Positions 20,594 through 33,741 of a stretch of DNA of 64,000 nt are shown here, piece after piece. The DNA lies in the NCBI RefSeq assembly GCF_904849725.1, contig NC_058522.1, positions 459,484,844 through 459,548,843 on the forward strand. Reading direction: 5' to 3'. Under the pieces are notes generated by a model. That model was not told the origin of the DNA. It ran no database searches and saw only the letters and a program-made list of their open reading frames with translations. The position numbers were made by a program, and so were the translations under genes. Positions within the stretch are counted from its first letter, which is position 1. Each line of letters opens with the position of its first letter. The DNA comes from Hordeum vulgare subsp. vulgare. Taxonomy: Eukaryota; Streptophyta; Magnoliopsida; Poales; Poaceae.

Positions 20594-23259
20594 TTCCATC
20601 ACTTTCGCCTAGCTAAGGGCGTTAAACAAAAGCGCTTGTCGGGAGGCAACCCAACGAATCTATCCTTTTTCTTTCTATTGTGTGTTTTCCACACTTTCAT
20701 AATTCTGTTATGATTTTGTTTTTTGTGATTCTTTTTGAGTTTGTGCCAAGCAAAACCGTTATGATTAGTCTTGGGGATGATCGTTTGGTCATGCTGGAAA
20801 AGACACAAACTTTCTGCTCACGAAAAGCATTTTCATGTTTTTTATGTAAGAGATTTTGAGTTGATTCTTTTTGCTGCTGATTTCTAAGCAAATTCTTCAG
20901 ACTTTCGTAATTTTTCAGAAGTTTTGAAGTACCAGAGGTATACGAAAAATATAGATTACTACAGACTGGTCTGCTGTTAACAGATTCTGTTTTTGTTGTG
21001 TTGGGTGCTTATTTTGATGAAACTATGGATAGTATTGGGGGTATTAGCCATGGAAGATTGAAGGTACAGTAACCCAACATCAGCACAAGTAGAATTTAAG
21101 TTTTCTACAGTACCTAAGGAAGTGGTGGTTTGCTTTCTTGTACTAATGTTATCACGAGTTTCTGTTTAAGTTTCGTGTTGTGAAGTTTTCAAGTTTTGGG
21201 TGAAGTTCTTATGGACAAAAAGATAAAGAGTGGCAAGAGCTCAAGCTTGGGGATGACCAAGGCACCCCAAGAGATTCAAGGATGCCATAAAAGCCTAAGC
21301 TTTGGGATGCCCCGAGAAGGCATCCCCTCTCTCGTCTTCAATCCATCGGTAACGTTACTTGGGGCTATATTTTTATTCACCACATGTTATGTGTTTTTGC
21401 TTGGAGCGTATTGTATCGTAGGAGTCTTTTATTTTTGTTGTGTCACAATCATCCTTGCTGCACACCTAGAGAGAGATACATGCACACACCATGATTTTGT
21501 CGAGCTTCACTTATATCTTTTTGGTAGACAATTCAGCTCACATGTGCTTCACTTATATCTTTTGAGCTAGATACGTTTGCTCTATGTGCTTCACTTATAT
21601 GTTTTAGAGAACAGCGGTGCGTGGCTTGGTAGTTGATCTATGCTTTGAAAGTACTCTCAAAACGGGTAGTTATCCAAAGGGATACAAAAACTTCCACCTT
21701 CATGTGCATTGAAAAGTTAGAGAAGTTTGATTCATCTCAATTAGTTTTGAGTTGTGGTTATGTTAATATTGAAGTCATGCTAGTAAGGTGTTGTGGATCT
21801 AGAAATACTTGTGTTGAATTTAGTGATTCCCGTAGCATGCACGTATGGTGAACCGCTGTGTGATGAAATCTGAGCATGATTAGTCTATTGATTGTCATCC
21901 TTTGCGTGGCGGTCGGGATCGCGCGATGGTTTATACCTACCAACCCTTCCCTAGGAGTATGCGTTGAATGCTTTGTTTCGATTACTTATAAAACTTTTGC
22001 AACAAGTATATGAGTTCTTCATGACTAATGTTGAGTTCATGGTTTAGATGCACTTTCACCTTCCACCATCACTATCTTCTTAGTGTCGTGCAACTCTCGC
22101 AGGTGCACAAAACCCACCATTAGCCTTCCTCAAAACAGCCACCATACCTACCTACTATGGCTTTTTGAAAGTCATTCCGAGATATATTGCCATGCAACTA
22201 CCACCATGATATGTGCCACCACGTCTACATTGCCTTTGCACGATCGTAAGATAGCTAGCATGATGTTTCCATTGATGTCTATGCCATGCTAGATCATTGC
22301 CACGGTACACTACCGAAGGCATTCCATATAGAGTCATAGTTGCTCTAAAGTTTTGAGTTGAAAGTGTGATGATCATCATTATTGGAGCATTGTCCCATGT
22401 GAGGAAATAAAAGAGGCCAAAGAAGCCCATAAAAATATAGGCCAAAGAGCCCACCAAAAAAATATGAGAGAAAAAGAGAGAAGGACAATGCCACCACTTT
22501 TTCCACACTTGTGCATTTTGAGCACCATGATCTTCATGATTGAGAGTCTCTCGTTTTGTCACCACCATATAGCTAGTTGGAAATTCTCATTATATAACTT
22601 GGCTTGTATATTCCAATGATAGGCTTCCTCAAAATTGCCTTAGGTCTTCGTGAGCAAGCAAGTTGGATGCACACCCACTAGTTTTCTTTAAGAGCTTTCA
22701 CATCCTTGTAGCTCTAGTGCATCATTTGTATGGCAATCCCTACTCATTCACATTGATATCTATTGATGAGCATCTCCACAGCTCATTGATATGCCTAGTT
22801 AATGTGACTATCTTCTCCTTTTTGTCTTGCAACCCCCACCACATTCCACACCATCTATAGTGCTATAACTATGGCTCACGCTCATGTATTGTGCGAGGGT
22901 TGAAAATGTTTGACAAAGTAAAGGTGTGAACCAATTACTTGGCCAATACCGGGGTTGTGCATGATTTAAATTCGTTGTGCAATGATGATAGAGCATGGCC
23001 AGACTATATGCTTTTGTAGGGATAACTTTCTTTTGGCCTTGTTATTTTGAAAGTTCATGATTACTTTGCTAGTTTGCTTGAATTATTATTGTTTCCACGT
23101 CGATAATAAACTATTGTTTTAAATCTAATGGATCTGAACATTCACGTCACATACGAGGAATTACAAAGGACACCTATGCTAGGTAGCATGAAAGCATCAA
23201 AAATTCATTCTTATCACTTCCCTACTCGAGGACGAGTAGGAGTTAAGCTTGGGGATGCT
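20594..23259 (+). mobile_element. Non-coding 3' interior of E1
   Basis: Counterpart of 6881-9656 in E2. No coding domain. It carries the same TATAAGTGAAGC-type phrases on the opposite strand (21500-21610) and ends in the polypurine tract AAGCTTGGGGATGC next to the LTR. Confidence 0.8.
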
Positions 23260-24879
23260 TGATACGTCTCAAACATATCTATAATTTTTGATGGTTTCAC
23301 GTTGTTATCTTGCCTTCTTTGTATGTTTTATGTACCTTTTTATATCTTTTTGGGACTAACTTATTAATTCAGTGCCAAGTGCCAGTTCCTGTTTTTTCCG
23401 TGTTTTTAACTCTTTTCAGATCTGATTTTGGAACGGAGTCCAAACGGAAGAAAAACCCCGAAATGACTTTTTCCCGAACGGAAGAAGTCCAGGGGGATTT
23501 TGGGCCAAGCCAGGTGGGCTCCAGGGAGCCCACAAGCCCCCACTCCGCCACCAGGGGGGAGGCGGCGGTGGGCAGGCTTGTGGCCTCCCTGGCCGCCCCC
23601 TGACCTAGGTCTTGCGCCTATATATTCCCAAATATTCTGCAAAAAAATCAGGGGAGCCTCGAAAGTACTTTTCCGCCGCGGCAAGCTTCCGTTTCCGCGA
23701 GATCTCATCTGGAGACCCTTCCCGGCGCCCTGCCGGAGGGGACTTTGGAGTTGGAGGGCTTCTTCATCATCATCATCCCCCTCCAATGACTCGTGAGTAG
23801 TTCACTTCAGACCTACGGGTCCGTAGTTAGTAGCTAGATGGCTTCTTCTCTCTCTTGGATCTTCAATACAAAGTTTACCATGATCTTCATGGAGATCTAT
23901 CCGATGTAATCTTCTTTGGTGGTGTGTTTGTCGAGATCCGATGAATTGTGGACTTGTGATCAGATTATCTATGATATATATTTGAGTCTTTTCTGATTTC
24001 TTATATGCATGATTTGATATCCTTGTAAGTCTCTCCGAGTCTTGGGTTTTGTTTGGCCAACTAGATCTATGATTCTTGCAATGGGAGAAGTGCTTGGTTT
24101 TGGGTTCTGCCATGTGGTGACCTTTCCCAATGACAGTAGGGGCAGCAAGGCACACATCAAGCAGTTGCCATCAAGGGTAAAAAGATGAGGTTTTATCATT
24201 GGTTTGAGATTATCCCTCTACATCATGTCATCTTGCTTAAGGCGTTACTCTGTTCTTATAGACTTAATACACTAGATGCATGCTGGATAGCGGTCGACGT
24301 GTGGAGTAATAGTAGTAGATGCAGAAAGTATCGGTCTACTTGTTTCGGACATGATGCCTATAGAAATAATCATTGCATAGATATCGTCACGATTCTGCAC
24401 AGTTCTATCAATTGCTCGACAGTAATTTATTCACCCATCGTCTACTTGCTTTTATGAGAGAAGCCACTAGTAAACTCTACGGCCCCTGGGTCTTTTCACA
24501 TCCATCGTTTACATCTCCGCTTTTACTTTGCTATGTTACTTTGTTGCTTTCAGTTCTCACTTGGCAAACAATCTATAAGGGATTGACAACCCCTTCATAG
24601 CGTTGGGTGCAAGCTTTTGTGTTTGTGCAGGATCTTTAGATACTCTTCCGCCGGATTGATACCTTGGTTCTCAAACTGAGGGAAATACTTACCAGCACTG
24701 TGCTACATCACCCTTTCCGCTTCGAGGGAACACCAACGCAAGGCTCCAAGTCTACGGGGGAAATCCTTTGCATACTTGCCTAGGAAGTCCCTTAAGGCGT
24801 AGCCGTAGCTGAAGGATTGTTGGTGCCGTCGACACAACTATTTTTGGCGCCATTGCAAGGGATACACAGCAAAACATCA
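23260..24879 (+). mobile_element. 3' LTR of E1
   Basis: Complete 1620-bp LTR, TGATACGTCTCAAACATATC to ACATCA. U3 inverted repeat arms at 23528-23538 and 23575-23584 stand about 35 bases upstream of the TATA-like CTATATATT (23618-23626). PBS-like TGGTGCCGTCGAC and TGGCGCCATTGC lie in U5 (24821-24860). The flank CAAGG (24880-24884) is the expected target copy; the left copy was lost with the 5' end of the left LTR. Confidence 0.92.
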
Positions 24880-27800
24880 CAAGGCGTCGAAGACGTTTTG
24901 AAACGTCGCGGAACATATGAGATGTTCTAAGAGATGAAACTGAGATTTCATGCTCGTGCCCTTGTTGAGAGGTATGAGACCTCTGACAAGATTCTTTGTC
25001 GACAAAGTAAAAGAGAAAAGCTCAAATCGTTGAGCATGTTCTCAGATTGTATGAGTACAACAATCGCTTTAATCAAGTGGGTGTTAATCTTCCAGATGAG
25101 ATACTGATGGTTCTCCAAAGTCACTGCCACTAAGCTGCTAGAGCTTCGTGATGAACTATAAACAAATCAATGATAGATATGATGATCCTTGAGTGATTTG
25201 CAATGTTTGACACTGCGAAAGTAGAAATCAAGAAGGAGCATCAATTGTTGATTGTTAGTAAAACCACTAGTTTCAAGAAGGGCAAGGGCTAGAAGGGATA
25301 CTTCATGAAACGACAAACCAGTTGCTGCTCTAATGAAGAAACCCAAAATGGAACCCAAACCCGAGACTAAGTGCTTCTGTTATGAGGGGAACGGTCACTG
25401 AGGCGGAGCTACCCTAGATACTTGGTAGATAAGAAGGCTGGCAAAGTCGACAAAAGTATATTTGATATACATGATATTGATGTGTACTTTACTAGTACTC
25501 CTAGTAGCACGAGGGTATTGGATACCGGTTCGGTTGCTAAGTGATAAGTAACTCGAAATGAAAGCTATGGTATAAACGGAGACTAGCTAAAGGCGAGGTG
25601 ACAATACGTGTTGGAAGTGTTTCCATGGTTGATGTGATCAAACATCGCACACTCCCTCTATCATCGGGATTGGTGGTAAAACCTAAATAATTGTTATTTG
25701 GCGTTTGCGTTGAGCATGAACATGATTGGATCGTGTTTATTGCAATACGATTATTCATTTAAAGAGAATAATAGTTATTCTATTTTCTTGAATAATTACC
25801 CTCAATGGTTTATTGAATCTCGATCATAGTGTTACACATGTTCATAATATTGGTGCCAAAAGATACAAAGTAACAATGATAGTACCACTTAGTTGTGGCA
25901 CTGCCACTTGAGTCATGTTGGTATAAAATGCATGAAGAAGCTCCATGCCGATGGATCTTTGTACTCACTCATTTTTGAAATGTTTGAGGCATGCAAACCA
26001 TACCTGTTAGTATAAATGCATGAAGAAACTCCATAGAAATGGATCGTTTGGACTCACTTGATTTTAAATCACTTGAGACATGCAAAATATGCCACATAAA
26101 ACAAGAGAGTAACTTGTGGTGAGTAATGCATTTTTGATGTGTGCAGTCCAATGAGTGCTAAGGCACGCCATGGATATCGTTATGTTCTTACTTCAATGAC
26201 GATTTGAGTAAATACATGAGTATTTACTTGATGAATCACAAGTATGAAATATTGAAAAGTTCAAAGCAATTTCAGAGTGAAGATCATCGTGACAAGAGGA
26301 TAAACTGTCTACGATATGATCATAGAGATGAATATCTGAGTTACGAGTTTTTGGTACGCAGTTAAGACAAAGTGAAAATTGTTCCGCAGTGCATGCCACC
26401 TGGAACACCATAGTGTGATGATGTGTCTGAATGTCATAGCCACGGCCTATTTGATATGGTGCATACTATGATGTCTCTTATCGAATTACCACTATCGTTT
26501 ATGGGTTATACATTAGAGACAACCACATTCACTTTAAATAGGGCACCGCGTATTTCCGTTGAGATGACGCAATATAGACTATGGTTTGGAGAAGCCTAAG
26601 TTAGCGTTTCTTGAAGTTTGGGGCTGCGACGCTTATGTGAAAAAGTTTCAGTCTGATAAGCTCGAACCCAAAGCGGATAAATGCATCTTCATAGGATATC
26701 CAAAACAATTGGATAGATCTCCTATCTCAGATCCGGAAGCAAACTGTTTGTTTCTAGAAACGGGTCCTTTCTCGAGGAAAGGTTTCTCTTGAAAGAATTG
26801 AGTGGGAGGGTGGTGGAGCTTGATGAGGTTAGTGGACCGTCACTTCAACCAGTGTGTAGTAGGGCGTAGGAAGATGTTCGTGTGGCGCCTACACCAATTG
26901 AAGTGGAAGCTGATGATGGTGATCATTAGAGCTTCGGATCAAGTTACTACAAACCTCGTAGGTCGACAAAGGTTGCGTACTATTACAGAGTGGTACGGTA
27001 ACCCTGTCTTGGAGGTCATGTTGTTGAACAACAATGAACCTACGAGTTATGGAGAAGCAATGGTGGGCCCGGATTCCGACAAATCGGTGGAGGCCAAGAA
27101 ATACGAGAGGATCCATGTATATAACAAAGTGTAGACTTTGGAAGAACTACTTGATGGTAGTAAGACTATTAAGTGATGATGGTTCTTTAAAAGAAAACAA
27201 ACGATAATGGTGACTATTCACCATTAGAGAAAAGCTCGACTTGTCGCAAAGATGTTTTCGACAAGATCAAAGAGTTGACTATGATGTGACTTTCTCACTC
27301 GTAGCGATGCTAAAAGTCTGTTGGAATTATGTTAGTAGTTGCTGCATTATTTGTGAAAGATTACACATAGGAAGACAAAACATTGTTTCCTCGACGGTTT
27401 CCTTGAGGAAAGATTGAATGTAATACAATCAGAAGGTTTTGTCGATCCTAAGGATACTAACAAGTATGCAAGCTCCAGCGATCCTTTTATGTACTGGTGC
27501 AAGCATCTCGGAGTTGGAATATACGCTTTGATGAGATGATCAAAGCTTTTGGGTTGTACAAGGTTTATGAGAAATTTGTATTTCCAAAGAAGTGAGTGGG
27601 AGCACTATAGTATTTCTGATAAAGTATATGTGGTTGACATATTGTTGATCATAAGTAATGTAGAATTTCTGTGAAGCATAAAAGGTTGTTTGAAAGGAGC
27701 TTTTCAAAGGAAGACCTGGATAGAGCTACTTGAACATAGAGCATCAAGACCTATGGAGATAGATCAAATGCTAAACATAACTTTCAAATGAAATGCATGC

Positions 27801-28161
27801 CTTGACAAGTTTTTGAAGGAGTTCGAAATAGATCAACGAAGAAAGATTGCTTGGCTGTATTGTAAGGTGTGAATATGAGTAAGACTCAAAAGCCCGACCA
27901 CGGCAGAAGAAATAGAAAGGATGAAGGTCGTCCCCTATGCCTTAGCCATAGACTCTACAGTATGCCATGATGTGTACCACACCTAATGCGTGCCTTACCA
28001 CAAGTCTGTTAAGAGGTACAGAAAGTGATCCATGATTGAATCACTGAACAACGGTCAAAGTTATCCTTAGTAACTAATGGACGAAGGAATTTTTCTCGAT
28101 TATGGAGGTGGTTAAAGAGTTCGTCGTAAAGGGTTACATCGATGCAAGATTTGACACTAAT
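24880..28161 (+). pseudogene. Copia (BARE1/Angela-like) gag-pol, degenerate
   Basis: Continuation of 3172-3717. Gag resumes around GAGATGTTCTAAGAG, followed by decayed protease, integrase and reverse transcriptase in the Copia order. The best-preserved piece, 26586-26792, reads LAFLEVWGCDAYVKKFQSDK and DKCIFIGYPK, the integrase carboxyl region of this family. Further on QPEGFVDPK-like, RFDEMIKAFG-like and [10 protein letters not shown] phrases mark reverse transcriptase and RNase H. Stops and frameshifts are frequent. It ends abruptly at 28161 against E4, where the Copia 3' end has been lost. Confidence 0.8.
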
Positions 28162-29605
28162 CCGTTACCACTCTAGGAAAATTACCTTCCGTGTTATAGA
28201 TTTTGATGGCACCGGAACAATATACTTCCTCGACAACGTAGGGACCTTCCCATTTACAGAGAAGCTTGCCTGCGAAGAATCTTAAGCGAGAATTGTATAG
28301 CAGATCATAATCACCTACATTGAACTCTCGTTTTTGTATTCTTTTATCGTGCCATCTCTTAACCTTTTCCTTGAACAACTTGGTATTCTCATATGCCTGG
28401 GCCCTCGATTCATCTAATGAGCTGATATCAAACAACCGCTTCTCACCGTTAAGTTGAAAATCGAAGTTGAGCTCTTTGATTGCCCAATAAGCTTTGTGTT
28501 CCAGCTCAAGAGGTAAATGACAGGCCTTACCGTAAACCATTTTATACGGCGACATGCCCATGGGATTCTTATAAGTAGTCCTATAAGCCCATAGTGTATC
28601 GTCAAGTTTGCTAGACCAATTATTTCGAGATCTATTGACGGTCTTTTGTAAGATCAATTTGATCTCCCTATTACTCAACTCCACTTGACCACTAGACTGA
28701 GGATGATAAGGAGATGCAACTCTATGGTTGACATCATACTTAGCGAGCATCTTGCGGAAAAACACCATGAATGAAGTGTGAACCGCCATCAGTCATCAGA
28801 TATCTAGGGACACCAAATCTTGGGAAAATTACTTCTTTAAGCATCTTAATAGAGTTGTGGTGATCAACATTTCTAGTGGGGATAGCTTCTACCCACTTAG
28901 TAACGTAATCCACAACAACTAAGATGTGAGTATACCCATTGGAACTCGGGAAAGGTCCCATATAATCAAAGCCCCAAACATCAAATGGTTCAATGACAAG
29001 TGAATAGTTCATAGGCATTTCCTGACGCTTACTGATGTTCCCTATTCTTTGGCATTCGTCACAAGACAAGACAAACTTACGGGCATCCTTGAAGAGAGTG
29101 GGCCAATAGAAACCTGATTGCAATACCTTATGAGCAGTTCTGTCTCCAGCATGGTGTCCTCCGTAGGCTTCGGAATGACACTTCTGCAGGATCTGTCCCT
29201 GTTCATGTTCAGACACACAACGTCTAATAACACCATCTACTCCTTCCTTATAAAGGTGAAGATCATCCCAAAAGTAGTGTCTCAAATCAAAGAAGAATTT
29301 CTTCTTTTGCTGGTAGGTGAAACTGGGTGGTATGTATTTGGCTACAATATAGTTTGCGTAATCAGCATACCACGGTGCACTATGTGAAGTGCAGATGACA
29401 TTCAATTGCTCACCAGGAAAGATGTCATCAATAGGTCGTGGGTCATCAAGGACATTCTCTAGCCTAGACAAGTTATCTGCTACACGGTTATCGGCACCCT
29501 TTCGGTCAACAACGTGCAAATCAAATTCCTGTAGCAGGAGAACCCATCTGATTAGCCTAGGCTTAGCGTCCTTCTTCTCCATAAGGTACTTAGTAGCAGC
29601 ATGAT
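28162..29605 (-). pseudogene. IN: Integrase of E4, frameshifted and 3'-truncated
   Basis: Joins the cDNA to host DNA. The zinc-binding HHCC module is visible ([12 protein letters not shown] ... CDECQRIGN) and the catalytic D,D-35-E core: [18 protein letters not shown] and [12 protein letters not shown] frameshift near 28770 separates the second Asp and the Glu. The carboxyl part ([18 protein letters not shown]) has no chromodomain, as expected for the Athila lineage, and breaks at the Copia junction. Confidence 0.88.
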
Positions 29606-30986
29606 CAGAGTGAATAGTGACTTTGGAGTCAACTATATAAGATCTGAACTTTCACATGCAAACACGACTGCTAAAAACTCCTTCTCCGTAGTGGCATAGA
29701 TTCTTTGGGCACTGTCTAGAGTTCTACTAGCGTAGTGAATGACATTCAACTTCTTGTCAACTCTTTGTCCTAGAACAGCACCAACAACATAATCACTAGC
29801 ATCGCACATGATTTCAAAGGGCAAGTTCCAATCAGGTGGTTGAACAATAGGTGCGGTTATCAAGGCCTTCTTAAGTATTTCGAAAGCTTCCTCACAATCC
29901 TCATCAGAAACAAAAGGAACATCCTTCTGCAAGAGGTTGGTAAGAGGCCTAGAAATCTTAGAGAAGTCTTTAATGAACCTTCTATAGAAACCAACATGAG
30001 CTAGGAAACTTCGTATATCTCTGATATCTGTGGGGCAAGGCATTTTCTCAATTGCATCAACCTTAGCCTTATCAACTTCAATGCCTTTACAGAGATTTTG
30101 TGTCCTAAGACGATGCCTTCATTAACCGTGAAGTGGCACTTCTCCCAGTTCAAGACGAGGTTGGTATCTTTGCATCTCTGTAAGACTCGATCAAGGTTGC
30201 TGAGGCAATCGTCAAATGAAGAACCGTAAGCGGAGAAATCATCCATGAAAACCTCAAGAATCTTTTCACAAAAGTCAGAGAATATAGCCATCATACATCT
30301 TTGAAAGTGGCAGGTGCATTGCACAAGCCAAAATGCATACGTCTATAAGCAAAGGTACCGAAGGGGCAGGTGAAAGTGGTTTTCTACTGATCAGATTGTG
30401 CAACAGGTATTTGCGAGAAACCTGAATAACCGTCTAGAAAGCAGAAGTGTGTGTGTTTAGATAGCCTTTCTAGCATTTGGTCGATAAACGGCAAAGGATA
30501 ATGGTCTTTCCTGGTTGCCTTGTTCAGTTTCCGAAAGTCTATCACCATCCTATAGCCAGTAATAATCCTTTGTGGGATTAGTTCATTCTTATCATTAGGA
30601 ACGACGGTGATACCTCCCTTCTTAGGTACACAATGTACTGGACTTACCCAATCACTATGAGCAACATGATAAATGATTCCTCCTTCCAGAAGCTTTAATA
30701 TTTCTTTTCTGACGACCTCTTTCATCCTCGGATTTAATCTCCCTTGATGATCAGCACCTGGCTTAGAATCAGGATCAGTTTTGATCTTGTGTTGACATAG
30801 AGTGGGACTAATACCCTTAAGATCATCAAGAGTATATCCAATAGCAGCACGGTGCTTCCTCAAAGTTTTTAATAACTTCTTCTCTTCATGATTCGAGAGG
30901 TGAGCACTAATAATAACAGGATATATCTCCTTCTCATCAAGATAGGCATACTTAAGAGTATCTGGTAACTGTTTTAGCTCGAACAC
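29606..30986 (-). pseudogene. RT-RH: Reverse transcriptase and RNase H of E4, frameshifted
   Basis: Copies the RNA genome to cDNA. From the start MFELKQLPDTLKYAYL (30986) the frame shows WVSPVHCVPKKGG, YRMVIDFRKLNKAT and HTHFCFLDGYSGFSQIP; after a shift the catalytic box EVFMDDFSAYG appears (30001-30324; FMDD is normal for Athila). A further shift leads to RNase H with IMCDASDYVVGAVL and YATTEKEFLAVVFA (29633-30043). A frame break near 29605 separates RNase H from integrase. Confidence 0.9.
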
Positions 30987-31055
30987 AGGATCACCCTTTG
31001 GTGGGGGAGGATCCCCAAGCAGTTCAACAGGCAGATTATTCTTGAGAATAGGATA

Positions 31056-31610
31056 TTATTCTAAAACAATTTTATCTATCTCATCTCTTTCATCCATATG
31101 CATATCAATTTCATGCTCAAGCAGATATTTCTCTAAAGGATCCGTAGGAGGTACGACAATAGAGGCAAGAGCAATGATTTCATCCCTACCAGACGACTCT
31201 TTTTCATGGGGTTGTCTTCCAAACTTGGAGAAGTTAAATTCATGAGACACACCCTCGAAACTGAAAGTGACAGTATGTTTAACGCAATCAATATGAGCAT
31301 TGACAATGTTGAGAAAGGGCCTACCAAATATTATGGGACAAAAGCTATCTTGTGTAGTAGCAAGGACGAGGAAATTAGTAGGATACTTCGTATTACCACA
31401 CAGGACTTCTACGTCTCTCACAATTCCCACAGGGCAGATAGTGTCTCTATTAGCTAGCGTAATAGTGACATCAATGGGTTCTAACTCAGCAGGTGCAATC
31501 TCATCTTTGATTTCATCATATAGGGACCGGGGTATTGCACTAACACTAGCACCCATATCACATAAACCATGATAACAGTGATCTCCTATCTTGACAGAAA
31601 CAACGGGCAA
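31056..31610 (-). pseudogene. PR: Aspartic protease of E4
   Basis: Active site CDMGASVSAIPRSLYDEI: the residue after Asp is Met, against Leu in E1, E2 and E6. IIFGRPFLNIVNAHIDC follows. The carboxyl tail (EKYLLEHEIDMHMDERDEID) is acidic and links towards reverse transcriptase. A frame break separates it from gag. Confidence 0.85.
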
Positions 31611-31705
31611 GCCAACTACAGGTCCGTATTTGTCTTTCGCGTGAGGTTTAGCAATTCTAGTGGAGTCCTCACAGAATTGGATAACATGCCCGTCTATGTC
31701 TTCGG

Positions 31706-32278
31706 CTAAGAGATCTTTGATAATAGAAACACTAGGTTCAACTCTAATTTCCTCAGGGGTGCAAGTGGTGTAATGTAACCCCTACGTATCACAGTTGGAG
31801 CTTTAGAATAATCCTTTTTCCTAGCAGGGTAAGGTGGTTTCTCAGCGTAGGCAAAAGGAACAATAGGATCACTAAAGGCAATGACTTTCTCTTCAACTAG
31901 ATTGGGTTTAACTATGTTGACTTCTACAGGCGGATGATACTTCAACCACTTCTCTTTGGGAAGATCAACATGAGCAGCAAAAGATTCACATAGAGTAGCT
32001 ACTATCTCAGAGTCAAGTCCATACTTAGCGCTAAAATCTCTAGAAGTGCTTGTTTCAACAAAAGATTTAACGCAATCAAACTGGAAATTCATACCTGACT
32101 CCTTACCTTCTTCAAGCTCCCAATCTTCAGAGTTACATTTGATTCTTTCCAATAAATTCCACTTGTGGTCAATATCCTTCTTGATAAAAGAACCGGTACA
32201 AGAAGTGTCAAGCATGGTACGATCTTCATGAGAAATCCGAGCATAAAAGTTTTGAGTGATAATTTCTCTCGAGAGCTC
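31706..32278 (-). pseudogene. gag: gag of E4, carboxyl part
   Basis: Starts at the E5 target site with ELSREIITQNFYARISHEDR and continues MLDTSCTGSF and LLERIKCNSEDWE, the Athila gag central region, then a Pro/Lys-rich linker (EKPPYPARKKDYSK) towards protease. The frame as read starts at 32305 inside the E5 LTR only by accident. Confidence 0.82.
32274..32278. repeat. Target-site duplication of E5, left copy
   Basis: AGCTC here and at 39202-39206, identical. Joining across it restores E4 gag (...AWGGLN... to ELSREII...). Confidence 0.9.
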
Positions 32279-33741
32279 TGATAACCCACAAGTATAGGGG
32301 ATCAATTGTAGCCTTTCTCGATAAGTAGGAGTTTCGAACCCAACGAGGAGCTAAAGGTAGGACAAATATTCCCTCAAGTTCTATCGACCACCGATACAAC
32401 TCTATGCACACTTTACGTTCGCTTTACCTAGAACAAGTATGAAACTAGAAGTACTTTGTAGGAGTGATAGGATAGGCTTGCAACAAAGTAAAGAACACGT
32501 AAATAAAACTAGGGGCTGGTTAGATAAAGAAACAACTACGAGTGTCTAACGAGTGTGGAAAAGTGGTAGGAGTTGCGGAATTGTCCCTAAGCAATTGACT
32601 ACGTTACTAGATCGATAGCAAGTATCATGTGGGAGAGGCCGCTGCTAGCATGTCATCCCTTACTTGGAATTCTATGCACTTATGATTGGAAGTATTAGCA
32701 AGCGTCCGCAACTACTAACGTTCATTAAGGTAAAACCCAACCATAGCAATAAGATATATTGGTCCCCCTTCAATCCCATATGCATCAATTTCTATGCTAT
32801 GTTTGAAGCTTCTGTCACTCTAGCCTGCCAATACATAGTCCTATCAACATACAACTAACCCTATGGTGTGATCCACGCACGCGATCATATGATGGGCACC
32901 AAAGGACAACAACATAACCACAAGCAAATTAAACCAATCATAGCAATTCATCAATCACCGATAGGGCAACGATAATCTACTCAGACATCATAGGATAGCA
33001 ACACATCATTGGATAATAATATGTAGTATAAATCACCATGTTCAAGTAGAGGGTACATCGGGTTGCGGGAGAGTGAACCGCTGAATATAGATGGGGGAAG
33101 ATGATGGAGATGTTCATGAAGATGACGGAGGTGTTGGTGTAGATCGCCGTCACACGATGATGTCCCAGGCGGCGTTCCGGCGCCGCCGGGAGAGAGGGGG
33201 AGAGAGCCCCCTCCTTCTTCTTCCTTTACCTCCTACCTAGATGGGAGAAGGATTTCCCCTCTAGTACATGGTCTCCATGGCGGCGGAGGGGCGGTAGCCC
33301 CTCCGAGATTGGATCTCTCTCTGTGTGTCCGTCTGTTTCTGCGCTCTCAGATTCTGCATTTCACCGTTTCTTAAATTCCCGGAGATCCGTAACTCCGATT
33401 GGGCTGAAATTTTAACACGATTTTCTTCCGGATATTATCTTTCTTGCGGCAACATAAGGGCTCCAACCTACTTAAGGAGTGGCCACAAGCCTGCGTGCCA
33501 CGGGCCCACCCCCTGGCCGCGGAGACACGGCTTGTGGGCACTCCGTTCATCACCTCGCGTTGATTCTTCTTCCCAAAAACCATAAATATTCCAAACAAAT
33601 CCCCGTAAGTTTTTATTACATTTGGACTTCGTTTGATATGGATATTCTGCGAAACAAAAAACATGCAACAAACAGGAACTGGCACTGTGCACTGGTTCAA
33701 TATGTTAATCCCAAAATAGTAGATACGACGGAGACGTATCA
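32279..33741 (-). mobile_element. 3' LTR of E5
   Basis: Minus-strand TGATACGTCTCCGTCGTATC (at 33741) to GTGGGTTATCA (at 32279). U3 inverted repeat arms 33481-33491 (GGCCACAAGCC) and 33529-33539 (GGCTTGTGGGC). Confidence 0.92.

Larger units (their letters stand above)
3718..24879 (+). mobile_element. Nested element E1: gag-protease Gypsy/Athila retrotransposon hosting E2 and E3
   Basis: Its own parts are a 5' LTR lacking its first ~343 bp (to 4999), primer-binding site, gag start (5187-5261), gag remainder (13488-14668), gag-protease (from 19773), a non-coding 3' region and a full 3' LTR (23260-24879). E2 sits after codon 25 of gag and E3 between gag and protease. Without the insertions it is about 7.8 kb. 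No reverse transcriptase, RNase H or integrase is present, so it is non-autonomous; size and structure recall the Triticeae Sabrina-type group, which is a guess. Confidence 0.85.
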
